A DNA stretch of 64,000 nucleotides from Humibacter sp049446075. Its GTDB lineage: Bacteria > Actinomycetota > Actinomycetes > Actinomycetales > Microbacteriaceae. The position numbers and the translations under genes were made by a program. The notes beneath the pieces were generated by a model. The model made no database searches. It was given only the letters and a program-made list of their open reading frames with translations, and had not been told where the DNA came from. Every line of letters begins with the position of its first letter. The first letter of the stretch is position 1. The DNA is taken from contig NZ_JBMSEB010000001.1 in assembly GCF_049446075.1 (NCBI RefSeq), positions 310,001 through 374,000 of the forward strand, read 5' to 3'. Positions 28,219 to 35,781 of this stretch are shown here, piece by piece.

Positions 28219-28832
28219 GCCTGCTGCCTCGCTGTGGGCCCGAGCCGGCCAAGCGCGAGCCGCAGCAGCGCCTGCACCGTCTCACGCTCGGATTCCGGAT
28301 GCTCGTCCACCAGTTCCCGAACGACCTCCGTCGCGGTCTTCTCGGCCCAGCCGAGCCCGACGAGCGCAATGACGACGCTGTCGGAGACATCCGTGCGTGG
28401 GATCTGCGCCACCGTCTGCACTGGCTTGGCGGGCGCGAAGAGCTTGCCGGTGAGGGAGACGACGATGAGTTTCGCGGTCTTGGGCCCTATTCCGCTCACC
28501 TTGCGGAACGCCGCGTCGTCGTCGGATGCGACGGCGAGGGCGATCTCGTCGGGAGACAGCGCGGCAAGAACTCCGAGCGCCGACTTCGGGCCGACGCCGG
28601 ACACACCGATCAGCGACTCAAAGACCCCGAGGTGTTCGCGACCGGGGAATCCGAACAGGGCGACCGATTCCTGGCGCACCACCATGGCGGTGTGCACCCT
28701 GGCCTCCTCTCCGACCCGCAGGCTGCGTGCGTGATCGGGTGTGACCTGCACCGCGTATCCGACGCCGCCGACATCGATGACGGCGAGGCCGTCGGATGCC
28801 TGCAGCACGGTTCCGCGGAGAGAAGAGATCAC
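28215..28832 (-). CDS. ruvA: Holliday junction DNA-binding protein RuvA
   Basis: Tetramer that holds the four-way junction for RuvB. It is 205 residues: an N-terminal OB fold (ISSLRGTVLQASDGLAVIDVGGVGY), two helix-hairpin-helix motifs (SGVGPKSALGVL and SGIGPKTAKLIV), and a C-terminal three-helix domain that contacts RuvB. The start is GTG 28832, with only a weak GCGAG ribosome site next to it. Unlike the usual tight ruvC-ruvA junction, 129 bases lie between the genes, filled by a repeat element (separate entry), so coupling to ruvC may be reduced. Confidence 0.97.
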   Translation of the reverse strand: MISSLRGTVLQASDGLAVIDVGGVGYAVQVTPDHARSLRVGEEARVHTAMVVRQESVALFGFPGREHLGVFESLIGVSGVGPKSALGVLAALSPDEIALAVASDDDAAFRKVSGIGPKTAKLIVVSLTGKLFAPAKPVQTVAQIPRTDVSDSVVIALVGLGWAEKTATEVVRELVDEHPESERETVQALLRLALGRLGPTARQQA

Positions 28833-28840
28833 CTCGCAAG

Positions 28841-29008
28841 CCTAGGGGCGATTGAGGCGAGAGACGTTGAGGGCTTGCCCTCAACGGCCGAGCCGATTGA
28901 GTCCGTGAGCGGCGTGGCCGCGATAGGGGCGATTGAGGCGAGAGACGTTGAGGGCTTGCCCTCAACGGCCGAGCCGATTGAGTCCGTGAGCGGTGTTGGC
29001 GGCGATAC
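28841..29008. repeat. Dispersed structured element in two tandem 81-bp copies, overlapping the ruvC end
   Basis: Copy 1 starts at 28843 and copy 2 at 28924, with a period of 81 bp. Each copy has TAGGGGCGATTGAGG, a perfect 10-bp stem with a TT loop (CGTTGAGGGC / GCCCTCAACG), then GCCGATTGAG and a GCGGCG--GCCGC hairpin; the last part of copy 2 is diverged. Copy 2 contains the final codons and TGA of ruvC, so the C terminus HGLNRLGR is written by the repeat. A single relative lies at 45862-45945. Confidence 0.92.
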
Positions 29009-29573
29009 GGGCGATGGGCGACGTACCCCTGGACTTCTCGGCGGCGCGCCACGCCTGCTGAGCGGGTGTGAGGGCGGATGAGTCGGCATCCTTCGATGCG
29101 AAGGGTGTGCGCCATGCGTGGCAGATCGCGATGGCGAGGGCATCTGCGGCGTCCGCGGGCTTCGGGATCTCTTCGAGACCCAGCACCCTGGCCACCATGT
29201 TCTGCACCTGGCGCTTCTCGGCAGTGCCGTAACCCGTTATGGCGGCCTTCACCTCGCTCGGGGTGTGCAGCCCGACCCGCAGCCCGCGCGAGGCGGCGGC
29301 GTGCAGAGCGACCCCGCTGATCTGGGCGACGCCCATCACGGTGCGGACGTTGTGTTGCGCGAAGACGCGTTCGATCGCGATCGCGTCCGGCCGGTGTTCG
29401 TCCATGAGCGCTGCGATGCCGTCCCCGATGGTCAGAAGTCTGCGCTCGAGCGCTACGTCGGGCTCCGTGCGGATGACGGTCACGGCCACGAGAGTCGCCC
29501 GCCTATCCGCGGCGACGTCGACGACACCCACGCCGCAGCGCGTCAGTCCTGGGTCTATCCCGAGTACCCGCAC
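28962..29573 (-). CDS. ruvC: Crossover junction endodeoxyribonuclease RuvC
   Basis: Cuts Holliday junctions symmetrically. The 203 residues have the RNase H-like acidic residues in VLGIDPGLTRCGVG (Asp7), AIERVF (Glu) and the late ADAADALAIAICH. The start is GTG 29573. The body ends near residue 175; the last 25-30 residues are a basic/Ala-rich tail whose final eight or so codons come from the repeat element at 28924-29008. The tail is beyond the catalytic fold and is probably dispensable. It is cotranscribed with the YebC-type gene upstream and ruvA downstream, the standard order. Confidence 0.97.
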   Translation of the reverse strand: MRVLGIDPGLTRCGVGVVDVAADRRATLVAVTVIRTEPDVALERRLLTIGDGIAALMDEHRPDAIAIERVFAQHNVRTVMGVAQISGVALHAAASRGLRVGLHTPSEVKAAITGYGTAEKRQVQNMVARVLGLEEIPKPADAADALAIAICHAWRTPFASKDADSSALTPAQQAWRAAEKSRGTSPIARIAANTAHGLNRLGR

Positions 29574-29609
29574 CGCGCCCCCGTTCCGAAGCCGCCTCGC
29601 GGCCCCGCT

Positions 29610-30368
29610 CTACTCGTCGTCTTCGAGTTCGGCCTGCACCTCAGGGCTGAGGTCGAGGTTGGTGTAGACGTTCTGCACGTCGTCGGAGTCTTCGAGCGCA
29701 TCGATGAGTCGGAAGACCCTTCGTGCGGTCTCCGCCTCGACCTCGACCTTGACCTGCGGCACGAACTCGACGTCTGCCGAGTCGTAGTCGATGCCTGAGT
29801 CCTGGAGGGCCGTACGCGTTGCGACAAGGTCGCTCGGCTCGGTGAGCACCTCGAACGTGTCGCCCTGCTGGTTCACCTCTTCTGCGCCGGCGTCGAGTAC
29901 GGCGGCGAGGACGTCGTCTTCGGTGGTGGACTCCGCCGGTACGACGATGACTCCCTTGCGGTGGAAGTTGTAGGACACCGAGCCAGGGTCGGCCATGGTG
30001 CCACCGTTACGCGTCATGGCTGTGCGAACGTCTGCCGCCGCCCGGTTCTTGTTGTCCGTGAGGCACTCGATGAGCAGGGCGACACCGTTCGGACCGTAGC
30101 CCTCGTACATGATCGTCGTGTACTCGACTGTCTCGCCGGTGAGTCCAGCACCGCGCTTGATCGCGCGGTCGATGTTGTCGTTCGGCACGGAGGTCTTCTT
30201 GGCCTTCTGAACCGCATCGACCAGGGTTGGATTGCCCGAGAGATCGGCACCGCCGATCTTTGCGGCGACCTCGATGTTCTTGATCAGCTTCGCGAACGAC
30301 TTGGCACGGCGCGCATCGATGACCGCCTTCTTGTGCTTCGTGGTCGCCCACTTGGAATGCCCTGACAC
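29610..30368 (-). CDS. YebC/PmpR-family DNA-binding / translation-linked protein
   Basis: Conserved cytoplasmic protein of 252 residues; family members have been described as transcription regulators and, more recently, as helping ribosomes at polyproline-rich stretches. The N-terminal SGHSKWATTKHKKAVIDARRAK is the family signature, and MYEGYGPNGVALLIE marks the second domain. The C terminus is acidic (LEDDE). The start is GTG 30368 after AGGGAG. It precedes ruvC, as in most bacteria. A TAGAAT -10-like box stands 33 bases upstream. Confidence 0.95.
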   Translation of the reverse strand: MSGHSKWATTKHKKAVIDARRAKSFAKLIKNIEVAAKIGGADLSGNPTLVDAVQKAKKTSVPNDNIDRAIKRGAGLTGETVEYTTIMYEGYGPNGVALLIECLTDNKNRAAADVRTAMTRNGGTMADPGSVSYNFHRKGVIVVPAESTTEDDVLAAVLDAGAEEVNQQGDTFEVLTEPSDLVATRTALQDSGIDYDSADVEFVPQVKVEVEAETARRVFRLIDALEDSDDVQNVYTNLDLSPEVQAELEDDE

Positions 30369-30400
30369 TGTGCTCCCTGCTTCGTGAAAAGATCCCGTTC

Positions 30401-30406
30401 ATTCTA
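30401..30406 (-). promoter_or_regulatory. Possible -10 box for the yebC-ruvCAB transcript
   Basis: The minus strand reads TAGAAT 33 bases before the GTG start of the YebC-type gene. The start site would fall about 26 bases upstream of the gene. The -35 position shows no clear TTGACA match. Confidence 0.4.
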
Positions 30407-30590
30407 GAACAGGCGATCGGGCGGGCTCGGTCCGGCCGCCGACGCGCCGACACGGCCAGCCGCGCTCCCGGCGTAACACGTCGGCGTTTGCCATTGTTGG
30501 ACCAGGCGCGCATCTCCGACCGGCGCACTGAGCGGGGTTCTGCGTGCAGCCTCCGGGCGACATGCGGGCGTGGAGGGGGAACAGGCGGAC

Positions 30591-31661
30591 ATGCAGGACG
30601 ACCGATTCCGGGTGCTCGTGGTCGACGACGACCCTGATGTTGCGCTTTTCGTGACGACAGTCCTCAGGAAGCGGGGCGGACTCGAGGTCCTCTACGTCCC
30701 AGATCCTCTGTCCGTCGAGGAGACGGTCGGCCGGTTCTCGCCCGATGTCGTCGTCGCCGACATCGAGATGCCCGGTATGAGCGGTCTGGAGTTGGCAAGC
30801 AGACTCAAGCACGCACATCCCGAGCTGCCCGTCGTGATCATGACGGCTCACGTCTCCGTCGACTACGCGGTCGCGGCCCTGCGTAGGCAAGCGGACGAGT
30901 TCCTCACCAAACCCATCGCCTCCGCGGAGCTCGTCGCCGTTGTGACGCGCCTCGCCATGGCCCACCGTGAACGCGTCGCGGCCAGCAAGGCCTCCTGCGT
31001 GCTCGCCATCGGCGCTCACCCCGACGACGTCGAGATCGGGGTCGGCGGCACGCTGTCGGCGCACCGCTCCGCAGGAGACGACATCGTGATCCTCACGATG
31101 TCGCGCGGGTCGAGGGGCGGCGCAGCAGACGACCGCCAGAACGAGTCGCTGGCCGCCGCCGAACTGCTCGGCGCAAGGTTGTTCCTCGAAGATCTCACCG
31201 ACACCGAGATCACGGCGACGGGCGACACCATCGGGATCATCGAGCGCGTCATCGGCGAAGTCGGCCCCTCCATCGTGTACACGCATAGCGCCAATGACCG
31301 GCACCAGGACCACCGCGCCGTGCACCAAGCCACCACGGTCGCGGCACGTGGCGTCGACATGGTCGCCTGCTACCAGAGCCCTTCCGCCACCATCGATTTC
31401 CGGCCGACCCGATTCGTATCGATCGACGGCTATCTCGAGGCCAAACTCGAGCTGCTGTCGCAGTTCCGCTCTCAGGCCGGCATCCGCCGTTATCTGGAGC
31501 CGGAGATCGTCGCCGCCACAGCCCGCTACTGGTCACGGTTCTCCTCGGCCAGCGATACGTGCGAGCCGTTGGAGATGGTCAGGGACGACGCTGATCTGAC
31601 TCCGGGCGGCCGCAGAACGTCGACCGCCGCGGAAGACGACCGGATGAGGAGATCGCGATGA
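30591..31661 (+). CDS. Response-regulator receiver fused to PIG-L-type deacetylase
   Basis: 356-residue fusion that starts at ATG 30591, with GGAGGGGG well placed upstream. Residues 5-125 are a complete receiver domain: acidic pocket Asp12-Asp14, phospho-acceptor Asp57, switch Thr85 and Lys107. Residues about 136-310 are a PIG-L/LmbE metal-dependent deacetylase with HPDD at 143-146 and the second metal motif NDRHQDH (His238, His241). This family removes acetyl from GlcNAc-containing substrates (for example MshB and the GPI enzyme PIG-L). There is no signal peptide, so it acts in the cytoplasm. It is the first gene of the nine-gene operon, overlapping the ATP-grasp gene by four bases. Direct control of the deacetylase by phosphorylation is inferred from the fusion. 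Confidence 0.9.
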   Translation: MQDDRFRVLVVDDDPDVALFVTTVLRKRGGLEVLYVPDPLSVEETVGRFSPDVVVADIEMPGMSGLELASRLKHAHPELPVVIMTAHVSVDYAVAALRRQADEFLTKPIASAELVAVVTRLAMAHRERVAASKASCVLAIGAHPDDVEIGVGGTLSAHRSAGDDIVILTMSRGSRGGAADDRQNESLAAAELLGARLFLEDLTDTEITATGDTIGIIERVIGEVGPSIVYTHSANDRHQDHRAVHQATTVAARGVDMVACYQSPSATIDFRPTRFVSIDGYLEAKLELLSQFRSQAGIRRYLEPEIVAATARYWSRFSSASDTCEPLEMVRDDADLTPGGRRTSTAAEDDRMRRSR

Positions 31662-32650
31662 CGAGAGTACTGGTGACCGGGGCCGGCGGACCGGCGGGAG
31701 TCGCGGTCATCAGATCGCTCTTGCGCAGGAGCGACGTCCAGCTCTTCGCGAGCGACATGGATGGGTGGGCGAGCGGCCTCTACCTGGTGCCGCAGAACCG
31801 CAGAAGGCTGGTGCCGCCCGCCGCCTCCGACGAGTTCTTCGACGAGGTCGACTCGCTCTGCAGGGCCGACGGCGTCGATGTGCTCATCTCGACCGTCGAT
31901 GCCGAACTGCCGTCCCTGACGCGTCGGCGTTCCGAGCTCTCGGCCGTGCTCGCCGCGCCCGCGGCCGACACGATCGACGTCGCGCTCGACAAGTGGCAGC
32001 TGGTCCAACGCTGCGCCGGATCACTCGCCGTCCCGCGCACTCGCCTTCTCGACGCCGAGGTCGTCGACGCGGAGTGGGACTTCCCCGTGATCGTGAAGCC
32101 GCGCAGGGGCGCCGGCTCCCGTGGAGTCCGCGTCGTGACCTCCCGCGCTGCTCTGGCCGCTCTGGGTACCGATCACGACCTCATCGTTCAGGAGTTCTTG
32201 CCTGGAGACGAATACTCGGTCGATGTGCTTGCGGATGCCCGCGGGCACGTGGTCGCGGCCGTTCCGCGCACTCGCACCAGGGTCGACTCTGGCGTTTCGA
32301 TCGCGGGTCGTACCGTGCGCGACGAGCACCTCGAGAGCGCGGCGGCCGCTGCTGCCGTGGCCATCGGCCTCACGGGCGTCGCCAACGTCCAGCTGCGCCG
32401 CGCGACCGACGGCACGCCGAGCCTGCTGGAGATCAATCCCCGTTTCCCTGGCGCGTTGCCCCTGACAATCGCAGCGGGAGTCGACATGCCGTCCCTCGTG
32501 CTCGATCTCGCGCTCGGCCTGCCGCTTCCCGACAGCGTTCCCTTCCGCGAGGTGGCGAACGTGCGCTTCCTCGAGGATGTCTTCATCGAACCCGCCGAGG
32601 TGCTTCAGTCCCCGTACGCTGCGCACCAGGACGAGGTCGTGAGCGCGTGA
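31658..32650 (+). CDS. ATP-grasp ligase (CarB-like)
   Basis: 330-residue cytoplasmic enzyme. The first 100 residues are a Rossmann-like pre-ATP-grasp fold (RVLVTGAGGPAGVAVIRSL). The ATP-grasp part has FPVIVKPRRGAGSRGV, the hinge IVQEFLPGDEYSVDVL and the metal-site LLEINPRFPGA. Such enzymes activate a carboxylate as an acyl phosphate and join it to an amine or similar nucleophile. With a deacetylase encoded just before it, a free amino group made by that enzyme is a plausible acceptor; this is inference. It overlaps its neighbours by four bases on each side (ATGA, GTGA). The substrate is unknown. Confidence 0.85.
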   Translation: MTRVLVTGAGGPAGVAVIRSLLRRSDVQLFASDMDGWASGLYLVPQNRRRLVPPAASDEFFDEVDSLCRADGVDVLISTVDAELPSLTRRRSELSAVLAAPAADTIDVALDKWQLVQRCAGSLAVPRTRLLDAEVVDAEWDFPVIVKPRRGAGSRGVRVVTSRAALAALGTDHDLIVQEFLPGDEYSVDVLADARGHVVAAVPRTRTRVDSGVSIAGRTVRDEHLESAAAAAAVAIGLTGVANVQLRRATDGTPSLLEINPRFPGALPLTIAAGVDMPSLVLDLALGLPLPDSVPFREVANVRFLEDVFIEPAEVLQSPYAAHQDEVVSA

Positions 32651-33375
32651 ACGACCACCATCCGAGGCTCTCCGGCGACTTCCACGTGCACTCGACGTTC
32701 TCGGACGACGCCGTCAGTTCACTCGAGGAGAACGTCGCAGCTGCCGTCGCGGCCGGACTGACAGACATCCGCTTCTGCGACCACGTGCGCGTCGACACGG
32801 CCTGGGTGCCGGATTATCTCGACGCCTTGGCCGCCCTGCCGGTACCTGACGGGCTCTTGGTCACCAGGGCGGTGGAGACCAAGATGCTGGATGCCTCCGG
32901 TCGGCTGGACCTGCCGCCAGGGCTACATGTCGGCCCCGGCGGCCTGGACGCCGTCGTGATCGCCGATCATCGCTTTCCCGGCACCGACGGCGCTTGGACG
33001 CCAGACGAGACGAAGCAACGACTCGCCGATGGGCTCGGTACCGCCGACGCACTGGACCTGCTGATCGGAGCGCTTGTCGGTGCCATGAACTCCGTGGATG
33101 GCGGCCAGTTGGCGCACTGCTTCTCGATACTGCCCAAGGTCGGCCTCTCGGAAGACGATCTGACCGACGAGCAGCTGCGCGCGTGGGCGGGCGAGGCCGC
33201 CAGAACCGGTACGGTCGTCGAGGTCAATGAGAAATGGGGCTGCCCGGGGCCGCGTGCCGTACGGGCCGCGGTGGAGGCCGGTGCGCGAGTCGTGGCAGCC
33301 AGCGACAGCCATAGGGCAGCAGATGTCGGCCGTTACGAGCGCGTGGTGCGCATCCTGAAAGAGGCCGGAGTATGA
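32647..33375 (+). CDS. PHP-domain metal-dependent phosphoesterase
   Basis: 242 residues from GTG 32647, overlapping the ATP-grasp stop. The full PHP metal set is visible: HVH at His13/His15, DH at 45-46, Glu77, DH at 107-108, His157 and the final SDSH (Asp220, His222). These are the ligands of the trinuclear site in histidinol-phosphate phosphatase and related phosphoesterases, so hydrolysis of a phosphomonoester is likely. The his genes are absent here, so a histidine role is not supported. In this operon it may remove phosphate from a sugar or acyl-phosphate intermediate; the substrate is unknown. Confidence 0.82.
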   Translation: MNDHHPRLSGDFHVHSTFSDDAVSSLEENVAAAVAAGLTDIRFCDHVRVDTAWVPDYLDALAALPVPDGLLVTRAVETKMLDASGRLDLPPGLHVGPGGLDAVVIADHRFPGTDGAWTPDETKQRLADGLGTADALDLLIGALVGAMNSVDGGQLAHCFSILPKVGLSEDDLTDEQLRAWAGEAARTGTVVEVNEKWGCPGPRAVRAAVEAGARVVAASDSHRAADVGRYERVVRILKEAGV

Positions 33376-34871
33376 CGGGCGCAGACTGGTCCGCGACGTT
33401 CGAGACGGTGCTCATCGTTGTTCTCCTCGTCTTCTGCGCGACGGGCATCATCCCTGTGCTCGCGGCAGCGGTGTCGTTCCTCGCCATCCCCTTCCACGCC
33501 TTCTCTAATCACTACACGCAGGCGAAGCCGCACCTGCCACGTGTCGTCGTCGTCGTACCCGCGTGGAACGAGGCTGCGGTGATCGGGGCATCCGTCGACC
33601 GGCTCATGGCGCTCGACTATCCGGCCGATCGGCTGCGGATCTTCGTCGTGGACGACGCCAGCACGGATGCGACGCCCCTCGTCGTGCAGGAGAAGGAGCG
33701 CCAGTATCCGGGTGCAGTTCGCCATCTGCGGCGCGAGCAGGGCGGACAGGGAAAGGCGCACACGCTCAACCACGGCATCGATGAGGCCATGCGCGACGAC
33801 TGGATGGAAGCGCTGCTCATCATGGATGCGGACGTCATCTACCGACCCGATTCGCTGCGGAAGATGACCCGTCATCTCGCCGATCCGGCCGTGGGCGCCG
33901 TCTCCGCCTACATCAGGGAGGGTAGTCGCGACAAGAACTACCTGACGCGCTTCATCGGACTCGAGTACGTGCTTTCGCAGCCGGCGGCGAGGCGGGCGCA
34001 GAACGTTCTGGGTGCTCAGGCCTGCCTGGCTGGGGGCGCTCAGCTGCACAGCCGGGAGAACCTTGACGCACTTGGAGGGCGGGTCGACACGTCGACTCTT
34101 GCCGAAGACACGATCACCACTTTCGAGACCCAGTTGCGCGGCAGAACGGTCATCTTCGAGCCGCACGCCGTGGTGCTGGCGGAGGAGCCACGCACGATCG
34201 ATGCGCTCTGGAAGCAGCGTCTGCGGTGGGCGCGCGGGAACGTGTCGGTGACGGGCAGGTACGCCCGCATCTGGTTCCGCCCGTGGAAGAGCTCATCTCT
34301 CGGATCGCTCGCCTTCGGCATCGTCTGGTTCAGCCTCTGGCTGTTGCCCGTTGCGATGGTGCTGTCTTCGATCGGTCTGATCGGGCTGCTCCTTCTCGGG
34401 TCGCCGCTGGCGACGGACGCGTTCCGCGTGCTGTGGATCGCCGCCGCACTGACCTTCGTCTTCACGCTCGCACTCGGCGCGCAACTCGACGGCCCGCTCA
34501 CCATCCGGGCCTGGCGTGAGCTCCTGACGTTTCCGGGCATCCTCTCGATGGTGGTGATGGTCACAGCGTTGTTCCCCCGGCTCGTCGAAGTCGACCTGCC
34601 TCGGCTGTTTGGAGCAACGCTTTCGGATACAGCCTTGTTCTGGCTGACGCTGGCGGTGTACCTATGGATTCCGGTATCCATGCTCGGTGCGTGGCTCGCA
34701 AGGAGCGTGGAGCGAACGTGGGCGGGACGAGTGCTCGCCCCCGCACTGCTCTACCTCGTCGGTTACGGCTCGCTTCTGTGCGCCATCACGTTCGACTCGT
34801 ACGTGAAAGAGCTCAGACACGCGGAAGCGCGATGGGACAAGACGGTGAAAACGGGAAGGGTGTCGTCATGA
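33372..34871 (+). CDS. Processive family 2 glycosyltransferase, membrane polysaccharide synthase-like
   Basis: 499-residue inner-membrane enzyme. Helix 1 is at about 11-40. The cytosolic GT-A domain has all motifs of the processive GT2 group (PgaC/IcaA, hyaluronan and cellulose synthase): DDAS at 94-97, DAD at 152-154, the AGGA segment near 220, ED at 245-246 and QRLRW at 282-286. Four to five helices follow between about 305 and 480. Such enzymes both polymerise and export a beta-linked glycan from a UDP-sugar. The pairing with a PIG-L deacetylase suggests an N-acetylhexosamine polymer; this is inference. It overlaps the PHP gene and the next small gene by four bases each. Confidence 0.88.
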   Translation: MTGADWSATFETVLIVVLLVFCATGIIPVLAAAVSFLAIPFHAFSNHYTQAKPHLPRVVVVVPAWNEAAVIGASVDRLMALDYPADRLRIFVVDDASTDATPLVVQEKERQYPGAVRHLRREQGGQGKAHTLNHGIDEAMRDDWMEALLIMDADVIYRPDSLRKMTRHLADPAVGAVSAYIREGSRDKNYLTRFIGLEYVLSQPAARRAQNVLGAQACLAGGAQLHSRENLDALGGRVDTSTLAEDTITTFETQLRGRTVIFEPHAVVLAEEPRTIDALWKQRLRWARGNVSVTGRYARIWFRPWKSSSLGSLAFGIVWFSLWLLPVAMVLSSIGLIGLLLLGSPLATDAFRVLWIAAALTFVFTLALGAQLDGPLTIRAWRELLTFPGILSMVVMVTALFPRLVEVDLPRLFGATLSDTALFWLTLAVYLWIPVSMLGAWLARSVERTWAGRVLAPALLYLVGYGSLLCAITFDSYVKELRHAEARWDKTVKTGRVSS

Positions 34872-35044
34872 CGGATGCCGAGCACGCTCAGCTCGCTGAG
34901 CTGGAGGTCGACCGCGTCGTGCGGGATTCGGCGGCGGAGACCGAATTGGATCGTCGCTCGGAGTATCGGCTGATCTACAAGACCCTGATCGCGTTCGCGA
35001 TCGTCGCGGCGATCGTGGTCGTCCGACAGGCGTTCTTCGCATGA
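34868..35044 (+). CDS. 58-residue single-pass membrane peptide
   Basis: The start is ATG 34868, overlapping the glycosyltransferase stop (ATGA), and the end overlaps the receiver gene in the same way, so it is a real gene despite its size. An acidic cytoplasmic stretch of about 30 residues (TDAEHAQLAELEVDRVVRD) is followed by a basic YRLIYK and one helix at about 38-55 (TLIAFAIVAAIVVVRQAFFA). It resembles small accessory subunits of polysaccharide synthases such as IcaD/PgaD in size and position only; sequence homology is not evident. It may alternatively anchor or tune the kinase. Confidence 0.75.
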   Translation: MTDAEHAQLAELEVDRVVRDSAAETELDRRSEYRLIYKTLIAFAIVAAIVVVRQAFFA

Positions 35045-35412
35045 CAGGCACGAGCGAGCGTGCCCAGGTGCTGGTGGTCGAGGACGACGAGGACCAACTC
35101 GCCCTCATGACGGCGATGCTCGAGCGAGCCGGGTGCGACGTGCTTGGGCTGCGGACGGCCGAGGATGCCATCGAGGAGCTGCGCAGACGAGAACCGGATG
35201 TCGCCATCGTCGACTTGCTCCTGCCGGGGATCGACGGCTGGGAGCTGGTGAGCACCATGCGCGACGCGGTGCCGGAGTGCCCGGTCGTCATAGTGTCCGT
35301 GCTCGAAGAGCGGCGGTTCCCGCCCGGAGTGCCGAGCCTGCCGAAGCCCTTCACGCGCGACCAGTTGCTGGCCGCGCTCGAACAGGCTGTGCCCGGCCGG
35401 AGGTGGTCGTAG
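35041..35412 (+). CDS. Stand-alone response-regulator receiver
   Basis: 123 residues, a single receiver domain without output. The acidic pocket is Glu14-Asp15-Asp16, the phospho-acceptor Asp58 is in VAIVDLLLPGIDGW, the switch residue is Ser86 and the Lys is 102 (LPKPF). The stretch between Ser86 and Lys102 is about six residues shorter than usual, so helix 4, the usual signalling face, is reduced. It could be a phosphate sink or a relay protein. ATG 35041 overlaps the small peptide stop; the second receiver starts directly after its TAG. Confidence 0.88.
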   Translation: MTGTSERAQVLVVEDDEDQLALMTAMLERAGCDVLGLRTAEDAIEELRRREPDVAIVDLLLPGIDGWELVSTMRDAVPECPVVIVSVLEERRFPPGVPSLPKPFTRDQLLAALEQAVPGRRWS

Positions 35413-35781
35413 ATGCGCGCCGTGATCGCCGACGATGATGACGACATCCGTACGCTCGTGCGGATCGCGGCAGGCAGGGCCGGAGTGGACGTCATCGCCG
35501 ACGTCGCGGACGGCACCTCGGCATGGGAGGCCATGGAGTCCTTGACCCCGGACCTGGCGATCCTCGACGCCGCCATGCCGGGAATGAGCGGGCTGGAGCT
35601 GTGCCGCAAGGCTCGTCAGCACCCCGTCTTGCGCGACATTCGCCTCGTGCTGCTCACCGCTGCGGCCGAGGCGCCGGCGAGGGAACGCGGGCTTGCCGCC
35701 GGAGCCGACGAGTACCTCACAAAACCGTTCAGTCCTCGTGAACTCGTGAGCGCCATCGCGGCGCAGGAGTTCTCGCGATGA
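35413..35781 (+). CDS. Stand-alone response-regulator receiver (CheY-like)
   Basis: 122 residues with a full-length receiver: Asp7-Asp9 pocket, Asp52 in LAILDAAMPGMSG, Thr82 and Lys104 (LTKPFSPREL). There is no DNA-binding or enzymatic output. It shares the MPGMSGLEL motif with the receiver of the deacetylase fusion at 30591, so the two may have arisen by duplication. It overlaps the histidine kinase gene by four bases. It probably receives phosphate from that kinase and acts by protein contact. Confidence 0.88.
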   Translation: MRAVIADDDDDIRTLVRIAAGRAGVDVIADVADGTSAWEAMESLTPDLAILDAAMPGMSGLELCRKARQHPVLRDIRLVLLTAAAEAPARERGLAAGADEYLTKPFSPRELVSAIAAQEFSR

